NCBI GenBank assembly: GCA_017506865.1
Contig: JAFCMP010000541.1
Coordinates: 372,001 to 436,000 of the forward strand
Length of the DNA: 64,000 nucleotides
Origin: Tribonema minus
Lineage: Eukaryota > Sar > Xanthophyceae > Tribonematales > Tribonemataceae
Reading direction: 5' to 3'
Made by a program: the position numbers and the translations under genes. Each line of letters opens with the position of its first letter. The stretch's first letter is position 1. Under the pieces are notes generated by a model. The model worked only from the letters and a program-made list of their open reading frames with translations. It ran no database searches and was not told the origin of the DNA. Of the stretch, positions 45,451-57,100 are shown piece by piece.

Positions 45451-47299
45451 GGGGGTAGTGTGTCGCAACCGCGGCCGCGCTGCCGCTGACACGGCACATG
45501 CATCAGCACTTGATTGTAGTGAAGTGCTCCGGCGACTGGCGCTGGCGATGCACTGCGCACTGGCGGCGGCACATGCTGTGGGCTTCGGCGCGTCGTGTCG
45601 AGAGCGCCGTGCTGCTGGGTCGATCGTGCTGCGGTCACGCGGCTTTTTTGGCATGCGACTGTACGGTAGCCGCAGCAAAGACGAGCCATCAAGCCGCCAC
45701 GCAGCGCTGCTGCTGCTGCGGCTGCAACGGCGACACTGCCGCTGCGGCGGCGCGAGCGCACTGAGGTCGGCGGACGGATTAGCACAGTCTGCAGCGGCAG
45801 ACTGCAGTTTCGGTTGACACAGTTGACTCACAGGCACCGCCAGCGGCTTGAAGACATGCGTCAGCGCTCACAGCAGTCCCTGAATGCATTGCAAGTATGA
45901 GGCGCCATTTATATGGGATTATCCCAGTTCAACTGGCTGGCGCTCCTCCGGGGCGCTCACGCGGCGGTGCGCGCCGCGAATTGCGCGCCCTCCTTACAAG
46001 GATGGTGCATGTGCACATACTGAATCTTGTACTGACTGTTTGTGACAAAGTGCGGATCGCACACGCTGTGAAGCCGCGGGGCTGGGCATGGTATCAATGA
46101 CTGCAGCAGCGGCGACCACGGTCATTGGTGGAAGGCACTTGCGGCTCACCATCCCTTGTCACGAGAGAGCTCAACGATCTTTTTGATTCGTTTTTCATCA
46201 GGTTTGCGGCATGCATACGCCGCCAGCTCTACGCACAATTGTCTGTTGAACGTGTTGTGAGGTGTGCGCGCTCCCTTGGGAGCGTTTACCCGGGCTACAT
46301 GTGCAGCTTAATTAAAATCGCCATCTGGTCATGACAACCTACCTGCTGTGTGTGTGGTCATGCTGCTGTGCGCGTGTTTGGGTTGAGGAACATGCATGCT
46401 GTGCACTGTTGCCGCTCAAAGTGTCAGCAATACCTAAGTGCCTTTCAAGCAGCACACTGTCACAACTCTTTCAAGTAGCACACTGTCACAACTGTACACT
46501 TGCACTGCAAAATCCCAGCGCACAACCTGCATGATGGGTTCAAGCTATTCGCACTTTGCACATTTGGTGTTGCGTTACCTACTGCATGCTTACCAAGGCC
46601 CTCACCGCACATCAAGTCACAGCCTCTGGGCTTATAGCACCCCAAGCGCCGGTGCTGCCTATGTAGAAGCGTACTTCGAAAGTATGTCTGTGCTTCTTTT
46701 CAGGTGACGACCATCAGCTTCAAGGTGCTGCACGCAGAAAGCATATGACTTTAGACGGCTTACATGAACTACATGTGCATGCAGCAGAGCGCAATGTTGA
46801 TTGTCGTCAGAAGCACAGGCACTAAAATGCAATGCAGTACATCAGCAAATGCTGTGCCCAAGATTCTCTCATGTGACTGATGACGTTGGCTGCAGTGCCC
46901 GGGTGCATCACAACATTCAGAGCAAACGCAAGCAAGAGGGAGCTGCAGACGCGCAACAGCAGCACAGGGCAATGAACATGTGGGGTAATCTGTGCATTTA
47001 CTCATTGTCCTGCAATATCGACGCCAGTTTCCAAATGCTCAAACAAACGGCAGCGCCAGTTCGCTTCTTTATACATCCCTCTGGATTTGCACACGACAGA
47101 ACCCCTCGCCATCATGTGCAACACCTCACCCCCCTTCCTCCATAACTTCAACTTCAACATCTCGATCGCGCCATTCACACCGCAACTCGACCGTTACCGC
47201 GCGCGCGCTCCGAGCAACGAAGCGCGTCGCACCCAACTTCAAGTCTCTTGTCGACGTTAGCACCCAACTTCAAGTATGTTGTTGAAGTTGAGGGGAGCG
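45451..47299. other. Intergenic region between convergent genes
   Basis: No gene was recognised. 45.5-45.8 kb is GC-rich with frames lacking motifs; 46.2-47.1 kb is AT-richer. It contains copy 3 of the dispersed repeat and TTGAAG-type short repeats near 47140-47290. Confidence 0.5.
46096..46200. repeat. Dispersed repeat family, copy 3
   Basis: Matches the family core CAGCGGCGACCACGGT, TGGTGGAAGGCACTTGCGGC, CCCTTGTCAC and GATTCGTTTTTCA. Confidence 0.85.
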
Positions 47300-48626
47300 T
47301 CACGCCCCGCGCCGCAGCCGCGTCGACTCCGTGAGCAGCCCGCTCGCGCGCGCCTCCGCCTCTGCCTTGCTCGACCGGCGCGCCCCGGGCGCGTGCGGCG
47401 CGACAGCGCTCGCCCCCGCCTCCACGGCGCCGCTCTTCAAGTTGTAGTACAGCGTTGCGGCGGTGCGCGGGTCCTCGATGCGGATCCAGCCGTCGGCGCG
47501 CGCGCGCGGTGCGGCGGCGGCGGCGACGGAAGGCGGCGCGTTCAGAGGCGGCAGGTCCGCCTTCATGATCTCGCGCTGCAGCTGTGGTGAGGCGGCAAGC
47601 GGCGGCGCGTGCAGGGGCGGGAGGGGGTGTGGTGAGTGCCGATATGTGTCCAGTGACCTCTCAAGGCACGCGCAAGGGGTGGTGGGGTAAGGGCAGAGGG
47701 GGGGGGGGGGGGGGGGGGATAGCGGAGCTCTGAGCGCTGCGGAGACTGGCGGCGGGGGCATGGCGATGGGGGCGGAGATGAGGCGTCTACGCACCTCGCA
47801 GCACGGCACAATGTCAAAAGCCAGGCATGCGGATGCTCGCGCCGAGCTAGCTCTCGGCTACTGCGATGCACGCTGCTGCCAAGCTTGTTGCAACGAAGCG
47901 TGCGCCCAGGTGTTGCGTTGTATCGAGACCTGGGCGCACAGAAGGATGAAGTAAAGAGTGCATGTGTACGATGCAGCCCTGCCCGTTGCTGCCTGAAACT
48001 TGTACCATATGACTGCGATGTTGCTGCTGCAGTTGTACTCATGTTTTGCGTCAGCTAAAGTGATGGGGCGTGCCCAGGCAAAAACATCCTTTGAATGCCG
48101 AATGCTGCACCGGTTCGGACATCCTGTGTGCAGCACCAGCTGTCTGAGCCATCGCTGACACTCTGCACCAGACACAGGAGCTGGTCTTCACAATCAATGC
48201 AATTTGTTCAGGGGTCAATCCTTAATGAACACCACTACTGCTGTCATGCACATTGTCGCCAACTCGATGCGGAGGTCACGAGGCTCGGCCTTCCGCTTTC
48301 CTGCGCCCATGCTCGAGGACAACGGAACTACACAGAATGCTGTGCACGATGAGCTTCTGCGTGGACGCGTCCGCTGGCTAGGCAGTCGTCCTCTCTGTGT
48401 GCCTCTGCTTGCTCACCTTCATGAAGACCGTCTTGAATTCGGCCATGTGCTGCATCACCATGGTTCCCAGGACAGGGTCGGCTGAGCTCAGCCACTCAAT
48501 GAACTGGTACACATTGCCTATCCGCATGGCCTCCTCCCAGTGAGGAAATTGCTCGGCATTGAGCCAGTCCACGCCGCTGGCGGGAGCATCAAGAGCAGCT
48601 GCGGTGTCAAGTTGTGGTGTCGCCAT
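47300..48626 (-). CDS. Small protein with WW-like segment (2 exons, 163 aa)
   Basis: Exon 1 is 48626-48417 (ATG start, GTGAGC donor) and exon 2 is 47581-47300 (acceptor CCACAG); phase 0, TGA stop. Residues 1-70 are acidic and helical (WLNAEQFPHWEEAMRIGNVYQFIEWL). Exon 2 has DGWIRIEDPRTAATLYYN (Trp ~102, Tyr-Tyr-Asn ~115-117), the first half of a WW-type domain where a Trp, two Tyr and Asn bind proline-rich partners; the second conserved Trp/Pro pair is not seen. The C-terminus is basic and Ala-rich. Function unknown; a short adaptor protein is the most that can be said. A 20-G run (C in gene sense) lies in the intron upstream of the acceptor. Confidence 0.7.
47699..47718 (-). repeat. Poly-C tract (gene sense) in intron of WW-like gene
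   Basis: About 20 G on the plus strand read as poly-C in the minus-strand gene, roughly 120 bases upstream of the exon 2 acceptor. Confidence 0.7.
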
Positions 48627-49784
48627 GCTGTACAATGCCTTGCCACTTGTATGTAGAGTGATGGATGGGCCGCGGTGTGCGCTCGTGCTGCAAGTCGCTG
48701 GGGAGCGCGAATCTGCGCCTCCTGGCCATGTAAATTGCAGCGGTCTAGCGAAAGCAAGCTGCACGTGGCACCGAGGCCAGATATCGTGGCGAGTATACAT
48801 TTTACGTCTTCCTTACAGTTACATTTTTGAAACTGAAGAAGTTCTGGCATGAATGAAATGAATGAATGAATCAGCACCAACTGCAACTGTCAACTGCTGC
48901 ACTGCACTGCCTGAGAAGTTGACACACAGCACACAAACTGTTTGCCACACAGTGACATGCAGCCTATTCATGCATATATCTAACTCATGTAGTCGACAAG
49001 GCAAAGTCATTCAAAGGCAACATGTAGCGAACAAATGGCCTGATACAGCTTTGAACAAGTAGAGTCTGTGACCTCGTTCGATGCACAATGCACACATGTG
49101 AGAAGACTAGCAGTCTACTGCGAAACGCATGCACGCCTGAAGCAGTATGTGCTGCAGGTAGACAACACGGCAAATGCTGTTTGCTGAACACCAGGTCCAA
49201 TCATTACACAGTGCACCAGCAGGAGCAGACGCTGAGACCATCAAGAGCACAAGGTGAAATTGACCGAGAGTGGATGATGTCTTAGCAAACTAAAGCGATT
49301 CGCCGTGTCGACCACCAAGGTGGCGACCCCAGCATTCTGCCGCGGTGGACGCCGATGAAGTGTCATGATGATGCTCATCATGAACAGCATCCAGGTGACA
49401 AGTGACACACACGAGCTCACGCATGCCCCGCGCTACGCAGGATCGCCAGCGCAGCAGCAGCTGCTGCTGACGGCACTTGTGAACTGCCGCCGACGCAGCA
49501 GACACAGCGGCGGCGGCAGCGCAGCGGCGGCGGCGGCGGCAGCAGCGGCGGCGCGGCAGCGCCACCTCGCCAGAGGCACCTGCACGTCGCCGTGTGCCGT
49601 GCCATGACGCGACGAACAGTGGCCACTCAAGCGCCTCCGCGCCGCCTGTGTTAACGTCTCTGTGAAGCCGCCGGCCGTGGCCCGCTGATGATACACGCGC
49701 GCGTCGCGTGGCAGTTCAGCCCTAAGCATAGGGTTACGGCCCTAGGCATGGGGTTACGACCCTAGGCATAGGGCCAGCGGCACG
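48627..49784. other. Intergenic region, no gene seen
   Basis: It holds the upstream region of the WW-like gene and the downstream region of GTP cyclohydrolase. GC-rich Arg/Ala frames at 49.3-49.7 kb lack motifs. A short imperfect tandem near 49720-49775 is listed separately. Confidence 0.5.
49718..49776. repeat. Tandem palindromic repeats just past the GTP cyclohydrolase stop
   Basis: Three units of about 22 bases built on CCCTA.GCAT.GGGTTAC, each partly self-complementary (CCCTA/TAGGG). They start within ten bases of the stop codon in gene sense. A role in 3'-end formation is possible but not shown. Confidence 0.6.
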
Positions 49785-51976
49785 CTACTTGGACAGGCCG
49801 ATGAGGCTGAAGAACTCTGCGCGCGTGCGCGGGTCCGCCTGGAAGCAGCCGAGCACGCTGCTCGTGACGGTCGTCGCGCCGCTCTTCTGCACGCCGCGCA
49901 TCACCATGCACATGTGCCTGCGCGCGCAGCAGTGATGGCGTCAGGTCAGCGCCAAGGGAATGTACGCTTCGGCGCTGTGTGTGCGTGTGCCTGTAGAGGC
50001 TGCATGGCATGTGTGCAGGGCGGCAAGTGCGGCGGCTGCCGGTGCCGGTTCGCAGCGCACATTGTAGGTTATACGATTTGGTGCGCTAAGCTGGTGCTGC
50101 GCCGTGATGCATGTCTGTCGCACGCGCAGCGGCGATGGGGCGCAGCGTCGGCTCTCAGCATCTAGAGCATTTTCACCTCTGCGCTGTGTGTTTGTGTATG
50201 TAGAGGCTGCGTGGTATGTGTGCACCGAAAAGACGCACCTAATCGACTGTGAAGGCGCCTCCCCGCCCCTCCCGCCCTCCCCAACCCAAATCACCCCTCG
50301 CTGTCGCACACCAGCCGTCGCCCGCGACGCATTGATTAGCGATGAAACTACAGCCCTGCTGAGCACTGTCACGTGTGGCGCGCGCGGCGCCGGCAGCGTG
50401 TTCACACATGGACGCCAGGACTGGTACTGTGTGGCGTGATGGACGTCTATTGCTCACATGCTGCACCGCGGAAGCAAACAGCGAACTACCGGGGCTGCCA
50501 GGACCCTTGTGTGATCCACCTGTCGACCGTCGTGTGTCATACCTTCAGAAGGCCTGCAAGCTGGAAACGCTGAATAACCCTGCTCATATGGCGGCGCCCA
50601 TCATACTGTCCAACTTGAAAGCACGTTGCTTCACCTTCAAATCGGAAGTGCAACTTGAACTCAAATTGCTTTGAACTGCAAATAAGAAGTGTACTTCAAA
50701 CTCACGTTGCTTCCACCACGACCCCCACGCCCAGAGGGTTTATGGCCTCGTAGATCGCCTCCGCAATCTGCTTTGTCAGCCGCTCCTGCACCTGCAGTCG
50801 CTGCGCATACATGTCCGCGATCCGCGCCAGCTTGCTGAGGCCCAGCACCTGAAGTTGCGGTTGCAGTTGCAGTGCGGAGGCTCAGCTGCTGAGTGCGAGC
50901 TTGCTGAGGCCCAGCACTTGAAGTTGCAGTTGAAGCTACAGTTGAAGTGGCTGTGCAGGGGCTACGGCTGCTGAGTGCAATGCGTCAGAGTACACCACTG
51001 CTGATGCTTCAAGTGTGCTTTGTCCTGCAGTATATCATTATGTGGGTACATGCGAGACCAATCACTGCGCATGCAGTAGATGCTTCAAGGGCATCACGCG
51101 AGGTACAGTGACATGGGCAGACTTCAGGTGGTATGCGTATTACAATACGTAGCTCTGAATGGGGTGTGCATGCAATGTGCGCCGAGGGATGTCCACTTCA
51201 TCCAATACCTTTGACCACAGTATGTACGAGAAGGGCACGAGGTGGTACTCGCACATCTGACCGGGGTATGTACCTCTACACTTGTTCCAATACATACCTT
51301 TGACCGGGGTTTGTACACAATGTGCGCACGTCCGTGCCGTTGACCAGGGTGTGCATACATTGCCCAATACGTAGTGGTAGCATCATAACAAATAATAATA
51401 CCACCTTTGATGTGGGTACGTATGCAATGTGCGCGCGTCCATACCCACTACATACCTTTGACTGGTGTTTGTAAGACTGATACCTACTCCAATACTTCAA
51501 AGTACGCACCTTTGACCGCGGTATGTACGCAATGTGCGTGCGCCCGTAGAACGGCATGAGGTGGTGGTCGCACATGTGATCAGGGTATGTATACTTATTT
51601 AAATACATACCTTTGACCGGGGTATGTACGCAATGTGCGCGCGCCCGTAGAACGGCACGAGGTGGTGCTCGCACATGGAGTACACGTCAATGTCCTTCAC
51701 CAGTATCATCTCGTGGTGATGCTCCTCGAAGATGGCGCCGTTGATGACGTCGTCCAGGCGCTTCTCGTAGCCCTGCGCATACAGCAGCAGCCGCAGCAGC
51801 AGCAACAGCGGCAGCATCAGCAGCATCAGCAGCATCAGCAGCAGCAGCAGCAGTTTGATGCGCACATTTCATGAGCACCAGCAAGTGGTACTTGGCGATG
51901 TGCATGCAGCAGCAGCGGCGGGTCGAATGCGCACGGCTCATGACGCCCACAGCAAGCGCCACTGGGCGATGTGCAT

Positions 51977-52010
<34 letters not shown>

Positions 52011-53796
52011 GTCGAATGCGCACGCTTCATGAACACCAGCAAGCGGCATTTGGCGATGAGAAGGCGCTTCCAGTGGCACAGTCAGGGCTTGGCATACTCC
52101 ATTCATTTCATTCTGAAGGCCTAACGCAAGCGGCAATTGGCAATCGATCAGAAGCCGTGTCCAGTGGCACAACAGAGGCTTGACATATTTCAGAAAGATG
52201 CAGAAGTATGACTCTGAAGGTATGATGCCGTGCGGTGGCGGCGAAGCGTACAGCAGACGGCGCGGGGTTTGGTCTGCGAAGCCACAGCCCATGTGCACGA
52301 TGGGCGCAATGCATAAAGTGTCGGCGAATGCGAGCAGGGCCTGCGAGCGCGCGCGCGCAACAGCCACGGTGTCTGTCGCGCCCCTTGCGGTGCGAAGCGC
52401 GCGCATGGAGGCCTAGGTACAAAGGTCCAGTAGACAGGCCACAGGAGTGGCGCAACAAACACATGCTGTCCAGCAGTGCTAGGTGTTGCGACGCAGCAGC
52501 GTGTGTTGACGTGATTGGCGGGCCGGTGTGTGAGAAAGCCACATTGGACGCTGCCCTTGCCAACAGGAGGATCCCCAAATGAGTACAATGAGCACAAGTG
52601 CAGCACTGTTGAAAACACCAAGATATCCATGAGCACGGGTGCTGCTGCAGTTAGTCGCTGTTGCAGTTGTGTTTGTGCTGTTGTCTGTCTAGTTGTTTCT
52701 TTTGCAGTTGCTGAAGCGCGCAGTACATGGGATGAGCAGTGATGACGGCGAACGACGCGGCGATGTCCCTTGGACGCCGCCCTAGCCACCTTTAAACATG
52801 TCCCGCCCGTGGGCTGCGCACCTGAGCTCACTGTATCCAATAAAATTGCAGTGTGCAACTGCAGCATTTGATCACAATTTTGTCTGGCATTGGCCTGGCA
52901 ATCACGTGAACACACTCGTGCTGTGCGAAGCACCTCAAACTGCTGGACAGCATCTCTAATTGAGCTGCTGCCACTGCTTTGGCGTTATTGTGATATCGCT
53001 TCACCTGTGCAGGCCTCCGTTCACGCGCTGCGCACTGCGCGCAGCCTTTTCTGCATTTCTTCATGAGCATTGCACGCACGATCTTGGGACTGCCTGCACT
53101 TGCTGGAACCTGTGCTACCATCCGCGCAAGGCACGCGAATCTTGGCTTTATTCAAATCTCAACACGCCCATCAGCTGTGCGCGCCGCAGTTACTAGGCCT
53201 CACTGCGCACACTGGCGTGCATGCCGGCCTTGTACGCATTGGCAATGGCACCTCCGTGAACATCATCAGTCGGCGGCAGTGCCGCTTAACATGGTGGTCG
53301 GGTCGCTTGCCTCACTGAAGGTAGGGCCCCCGGTACGTCAGCAGAGCTGGCGACACCTCAGCTACCGCGTCGATTTTTCAGGTCCTACTCGGTGCTGAGC
53401 CACAAGCGTTATTTAAAACAGTATGCGACAGCTGCGGCAGCAGAATTCCAGCCGTATTCTCAAGCTCGGGCCATCAGACAACTCCCGTGCTGATTCATCA
53501 CACCAACTGACCTTCGTGCAGTCCAATAGAGCTCTGGCCATGCGATATGGCGTTCTGACCAGGCCCTCTCTGGTCGGGTCCTCCCCCATGCACGTGAGAA
53601 GTGTGGACACAGCAGCGGTCATGGTGGCTAATCTCTCCTCCTCAGTCTGAGATGATCGCCTCGCCGCCACATCCTCCCCGGCACGAGGGCCGTCATCGCC
53701 ATTGGTGCGCTTGCTCGCTGCTCCCATGCCGTCCAGGCCGCTATTTTGATCCGGCAGCGATATTGCTCTGCTTCTGTTGCTCTTGACGGCCTCCAT
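49785..53796 (-). CDS. folE: GTP cyclohydrolase I (4 exons, 240 aa)
   Basis: Converts GTP to 7,8-dihydroneopterin triphosphate, the first step of folate/pterin synthesis. Exons in gene order are 53796-53512, 51772-51611, 50848-50706 and 49917-49785, in consistent phase. After a ~55-residue variable N-terminus it shows [18 protein letters not shown], then [55 protein letters not shown] and HMCMVMRGV, ending FFSLIGLSK. Zinc ligands Cys ~129, His ~132 and Cys ~200 are all present, so the enzyme should be active. The start is the only in-frame ATG ahead of the conserved core; the open frame continues upstream to about 53940 without ATG, so a longer N-terminus from another exon is possible. Introns 1 and 2 hold junction echoes around exon 2, and intron 2 also one of exon 3. 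Confidence 0.95.
50895..50940 (-). repeat. Junction echo of GTP cyclohydrolase exon 3 start
   Basis: Repeats the acceptor and LGLSKL codons of exon 3 (parent 50829-50868), including GCTTGCTGAGGCCCAGCAC, with the flanking TTGCAGTTGAAG repeat. Confidence 0.85.
51200..51590 (-). repeat. Four junction echoes of GTP cyclohydrolase exon 2 end
   Basis: After the exon 2 donor (51611 in gene sense), copies around 51509-51585, 51420-51480, 51297-51350 and 51200-51265 repeat the exon end with donor-like GTATGTA. The nearest reads [22 protein letters not shown] against [19 protein letters not shown] in the exon. Decay increases with distance. Confidence 0.9.
51778..52060 (-). repeat. CAG/CTG tracts and ~100-bp tandem repeat ahead of exon 2
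   Basis: CAG runs at about 51778-51856 and 51972-52012 alternate with three copies of a unit containing CATGA.CACCAGCAAG.GG and GGCGATGTGCATG (about 51860, 51930 and 52030). In gene sense this is the pyrimidine-poor CTG-rich region before the exon 2 acceptor. Confidence 0.8.
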
Positions 53797-54184
53797 TCCG
53801 TGCGCCTGCGTCAACTTTGAAGCTCGCTGTTCAACTTGATGATCCTGGTGTGCGTTCTGTAGTGTAGTGTGAAGACTAGCCGCTGGCGCTGCATGCAAGG
53901 CTAGCGCGGTGTCACCTCTCGTCTCTCTCAAGCCTTTTGAGAAGCATTACGACACGAATGACAGGGTTTGAGCGCGCGTGACTTGGCATGCCGCCTGGAT
54001 GGACCAAATTTGGTTGATGTTTTGACTTCAAGTGGGGGAGACTTGCCACTGTCTCGCGAAGAGGACGAAATCGGAGACGTGAACAACACCATTTGTCCGG
54101 GCTTGAGTGCGGCGCGTCGGGGAACGGCGGGACTGTTCAAAGGCTGCTCGCCTCCTGGAGCGCGGCGTGCGGAGCTGCGGCGCG
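53797..54184. promoter_or_regulatory. Shared upstream region of divergent GTP cyclohydrolase and permease genes
   Basis: 388 bases separate two start codons on opposite strands. A bidirectional promoter is inferred from layout; no TATA box or other defined motif was identified. Confidence 0.4.
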
Positions 54185-57100
54185 ATGGGGTTCTCGGAGT
54201 CTCTGGATCGGTATTTCAAAATTACGGAGCGTGGATCCAATGTCACCACGGAAGTGCGGGCAGGCGTTGCCTCATTCCTGACCATGTCTTACAATCTGCT
54301 CGTCAATCCACAGGTGAGTCTGAGTATGCCTTGAAACGTTTACAAGCACGCATCAATCCAAGCACCGCCATGTCCGTGAACATGCGAGAGGTTTGTCAGC
54401 TGAAATCACCTCCCTGCTGCATTTGTACGTACTTGTTTGAAGTGTTTCAGCAGTTAACTTCAATCACATCACATTTTTCAATGCTGTTTTCATGGCAACA
54501 ACGTGGTTGCACCTGTTAATTGCTGACAACAGCAACTGCAAAATTTAATTAAGTCATATGTAGCGCTTTGAACTAAGTCAAATCTGTGCTTGCTGGCGTG
54601 ATGCGCTGCGTCGTGTGACTGTGCCTGCAGATCATGAGCAAATGTGGCATCCCAGTTGAGGTGAGCAATGCTGACATGCGGTAGCTCGGCACCAACGCCT
54701 GCCCTTCATATTGCACATCTCCTTTGTTACAGTGCAAAAGTAGAGGTACGCATGCAGCGTCGTGCTCGCAGTGTGAATGAGGCTCAAGCCAAGCTTACTT
54801 CATTAGGAGAGTGCACGTGCGTATCTCTTGTAAACATGTTGGCGAACACATACTTCAGTTTTCAAGAGTTTGAGCAAGCACGTGGCCTGCTGCAAAGCTT
54901 TGGTGGCATGCGGATGCTGCTGAGGAAGACAAGCAGCTGTTAAACACATGTAAGCCATGCCATCACAGGAGTGGACAAAAGGGGGTGGTGGAGCGAGGTG
55001 CGGTCTGCTGAGCTGCTGGGTGGAGGTGTATATATGTTTGCAGTGGCTGATGTATGTATGCATAGGCGGTTACAACAACGGATGATGGAGCGAGTACATG
55101 GCGGCTTCCGCTGAGCCGCTGGATGGAGGTCAACGTTTGTATTATGTTGTGGGAAATTGCGGCGCCAGTGCAGCACGCTAATTCACAGCGCCATGTGCAT
55201 TCGAAGCCGCCAGCGAGCCTCGCAGCAGGCGCGTGCCTGTGGCGCCATCGTCCCCATCGCTCCGCGCATCGCAGGCGCGCTCCGCCCTGCGCCGCTGTCG
55301 TGAATGAGCACGCGTCGGCGTTGGCGCGCTTGTTGGAGGCGTTTCTGTGCGTGGCTTCCTTCTTTGCTTGCGAACTTCTGCTATGGGCTATGTTGCTCGC
55401 GGGATTGTGTTTGCATGCAAGCTCAAGGCTCAACAGCTGACCGGCCTGTTGGCTCATAGTCAAAAGCATGTACAGATGTAGAAGTACTTGCTTCACAAGG
55501 CGCTGAAAACATTTGTATACTGTCCCCATGATCAAACATGCGAAGACGTGAACTGGAACTGCCGTATCCCAGAGGCTATGTAGAAAGCTGCCGCTTCGGA
55601 ACTACGCACACAAAGTGCCCTCGTTGCGCTGCAGTTTTGGTTCACAAGGTGTTGCGCTGTACAAGTACTTGCTTGCGGCGACCCGCTGCGCACCAGGTGC
55701 GGTGGTGGTGATGAGCACAAGCAATAGTTCGCGGAGCGTCCCCTTGTGCTGCGGACGACAGCCTCTGTCAGTAAAGCTATGCGGTGTGCTGATCAGCTTG
55801 GCAGTCTGTGCTTCATGTATGTGTGCTCAACGCAGTCCCTCCCGCGCCACCTCAAGCTGTATGCAATCATGGCTGTGGCGGTGGCAGCGGCGGCGGCAGC
55901 GGCGACGGCGGCAGCGGCAGCGGTGGCGGCAGCAGCGGCAGTGGCTCCCGCTGCGGCACACACCTGCGTGTACGGACTGCGCGTTCACGATGCTGCCGAC
56001 TCGAAGCACCTCACAGGGGTGAAGCATCTCACAGCCACCATGCCTCCGCGCCGCGCGCCGCTGCTGCCGCCGCTGCGCGCAGGACGTGGTGGTGGCGACG
56101 GCGGCAGCGAGCTGCGTCGCGAGCGTCCTCGTCGGCCTGTTTGGCAACCTGCCCTTCGGCCTCGCCCCCGGCATGGGGCTGAGCGCGTACCTCACCTTCG
56201 GGCTCGTGGTCGGCGGCGACCTCACGCGCGTGCAGGCGCTGACGTCGTGCCTCGTGTCGGGCGCGCTCGTCGCCGTCGTGACGCTCACCGGCATCTCGCA
56301 CTTCCTCATGCGCATCACGCCGCACCACGTCAAGGTACGTGGCCCCATGGGGGTCGTCTTTTTGTTTTCTAAAATGGTCAATTTGCCTTTAAGTTGGAGT
56401 GTCAAATTTGATATTGAAGTTGAAGTTTGACTTGAGGCGCCATGCCTCGCGGCGGGCGCGCTCATCACGGTGGTGATGCACTTCATCACGCGCATCACGC
56501 CGCACCACGTCAAGGTGCGCGGTGGCCGCGGGCTGGTGCGGAGCGTCGTCTATCTGATTTAACTTGGAGAATGTCTTCACGTTTAAGCACTGTGCCTCAT
56601 GCAGAGCGCACTTGTCGCCGTTGTGACGCCGACGGACATCTCGCGCTTCCTCATGCGCGTCACGCCGCACCACGTTGAGGTGTGGCGGCAGACGAACCAG
56701 TGCAAGTTGAGGTTGCCTCGCGACGTGCGTCCATGTTGTAGTCGTGATGCTAGCGGGCGTGGTGTGCCCTTCTCATGCGCATCACGCCGCACAAAGTCAA
56801 GGTGCGCAAGCGCTTGCACAACAGTGTGCACAGCGCCGCGCAAGCGCACGCACAACAGTGTGCACAGCGCTGTCCGTTACTTTTTTTGGCGGGCCCCCCA
56901 GTTGAAGTTGAAGCCTTCCATTTGCATTCAAAGTTGTGAGCGAGGCGAGAGCCACAGCCTCTGACGTCATGCCCCGCACCGCCGAGCCAGCGGCGTCTGC
57001 CACGGTCACGGGCACGTCGGCTACCACAGTTGAAGTTCAACTTGCACCCCGCTTGAAGTCTCTGACCACTGCCTCCCGCGCGTCCACACCCGCTCTCTCG

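Noticed and set aside
51778-52012. CAG runs as a polyglutamine coding tract
   Set aside because: They lie in GTP cyclohydrolase intron 1, with no open frame joining an exon.
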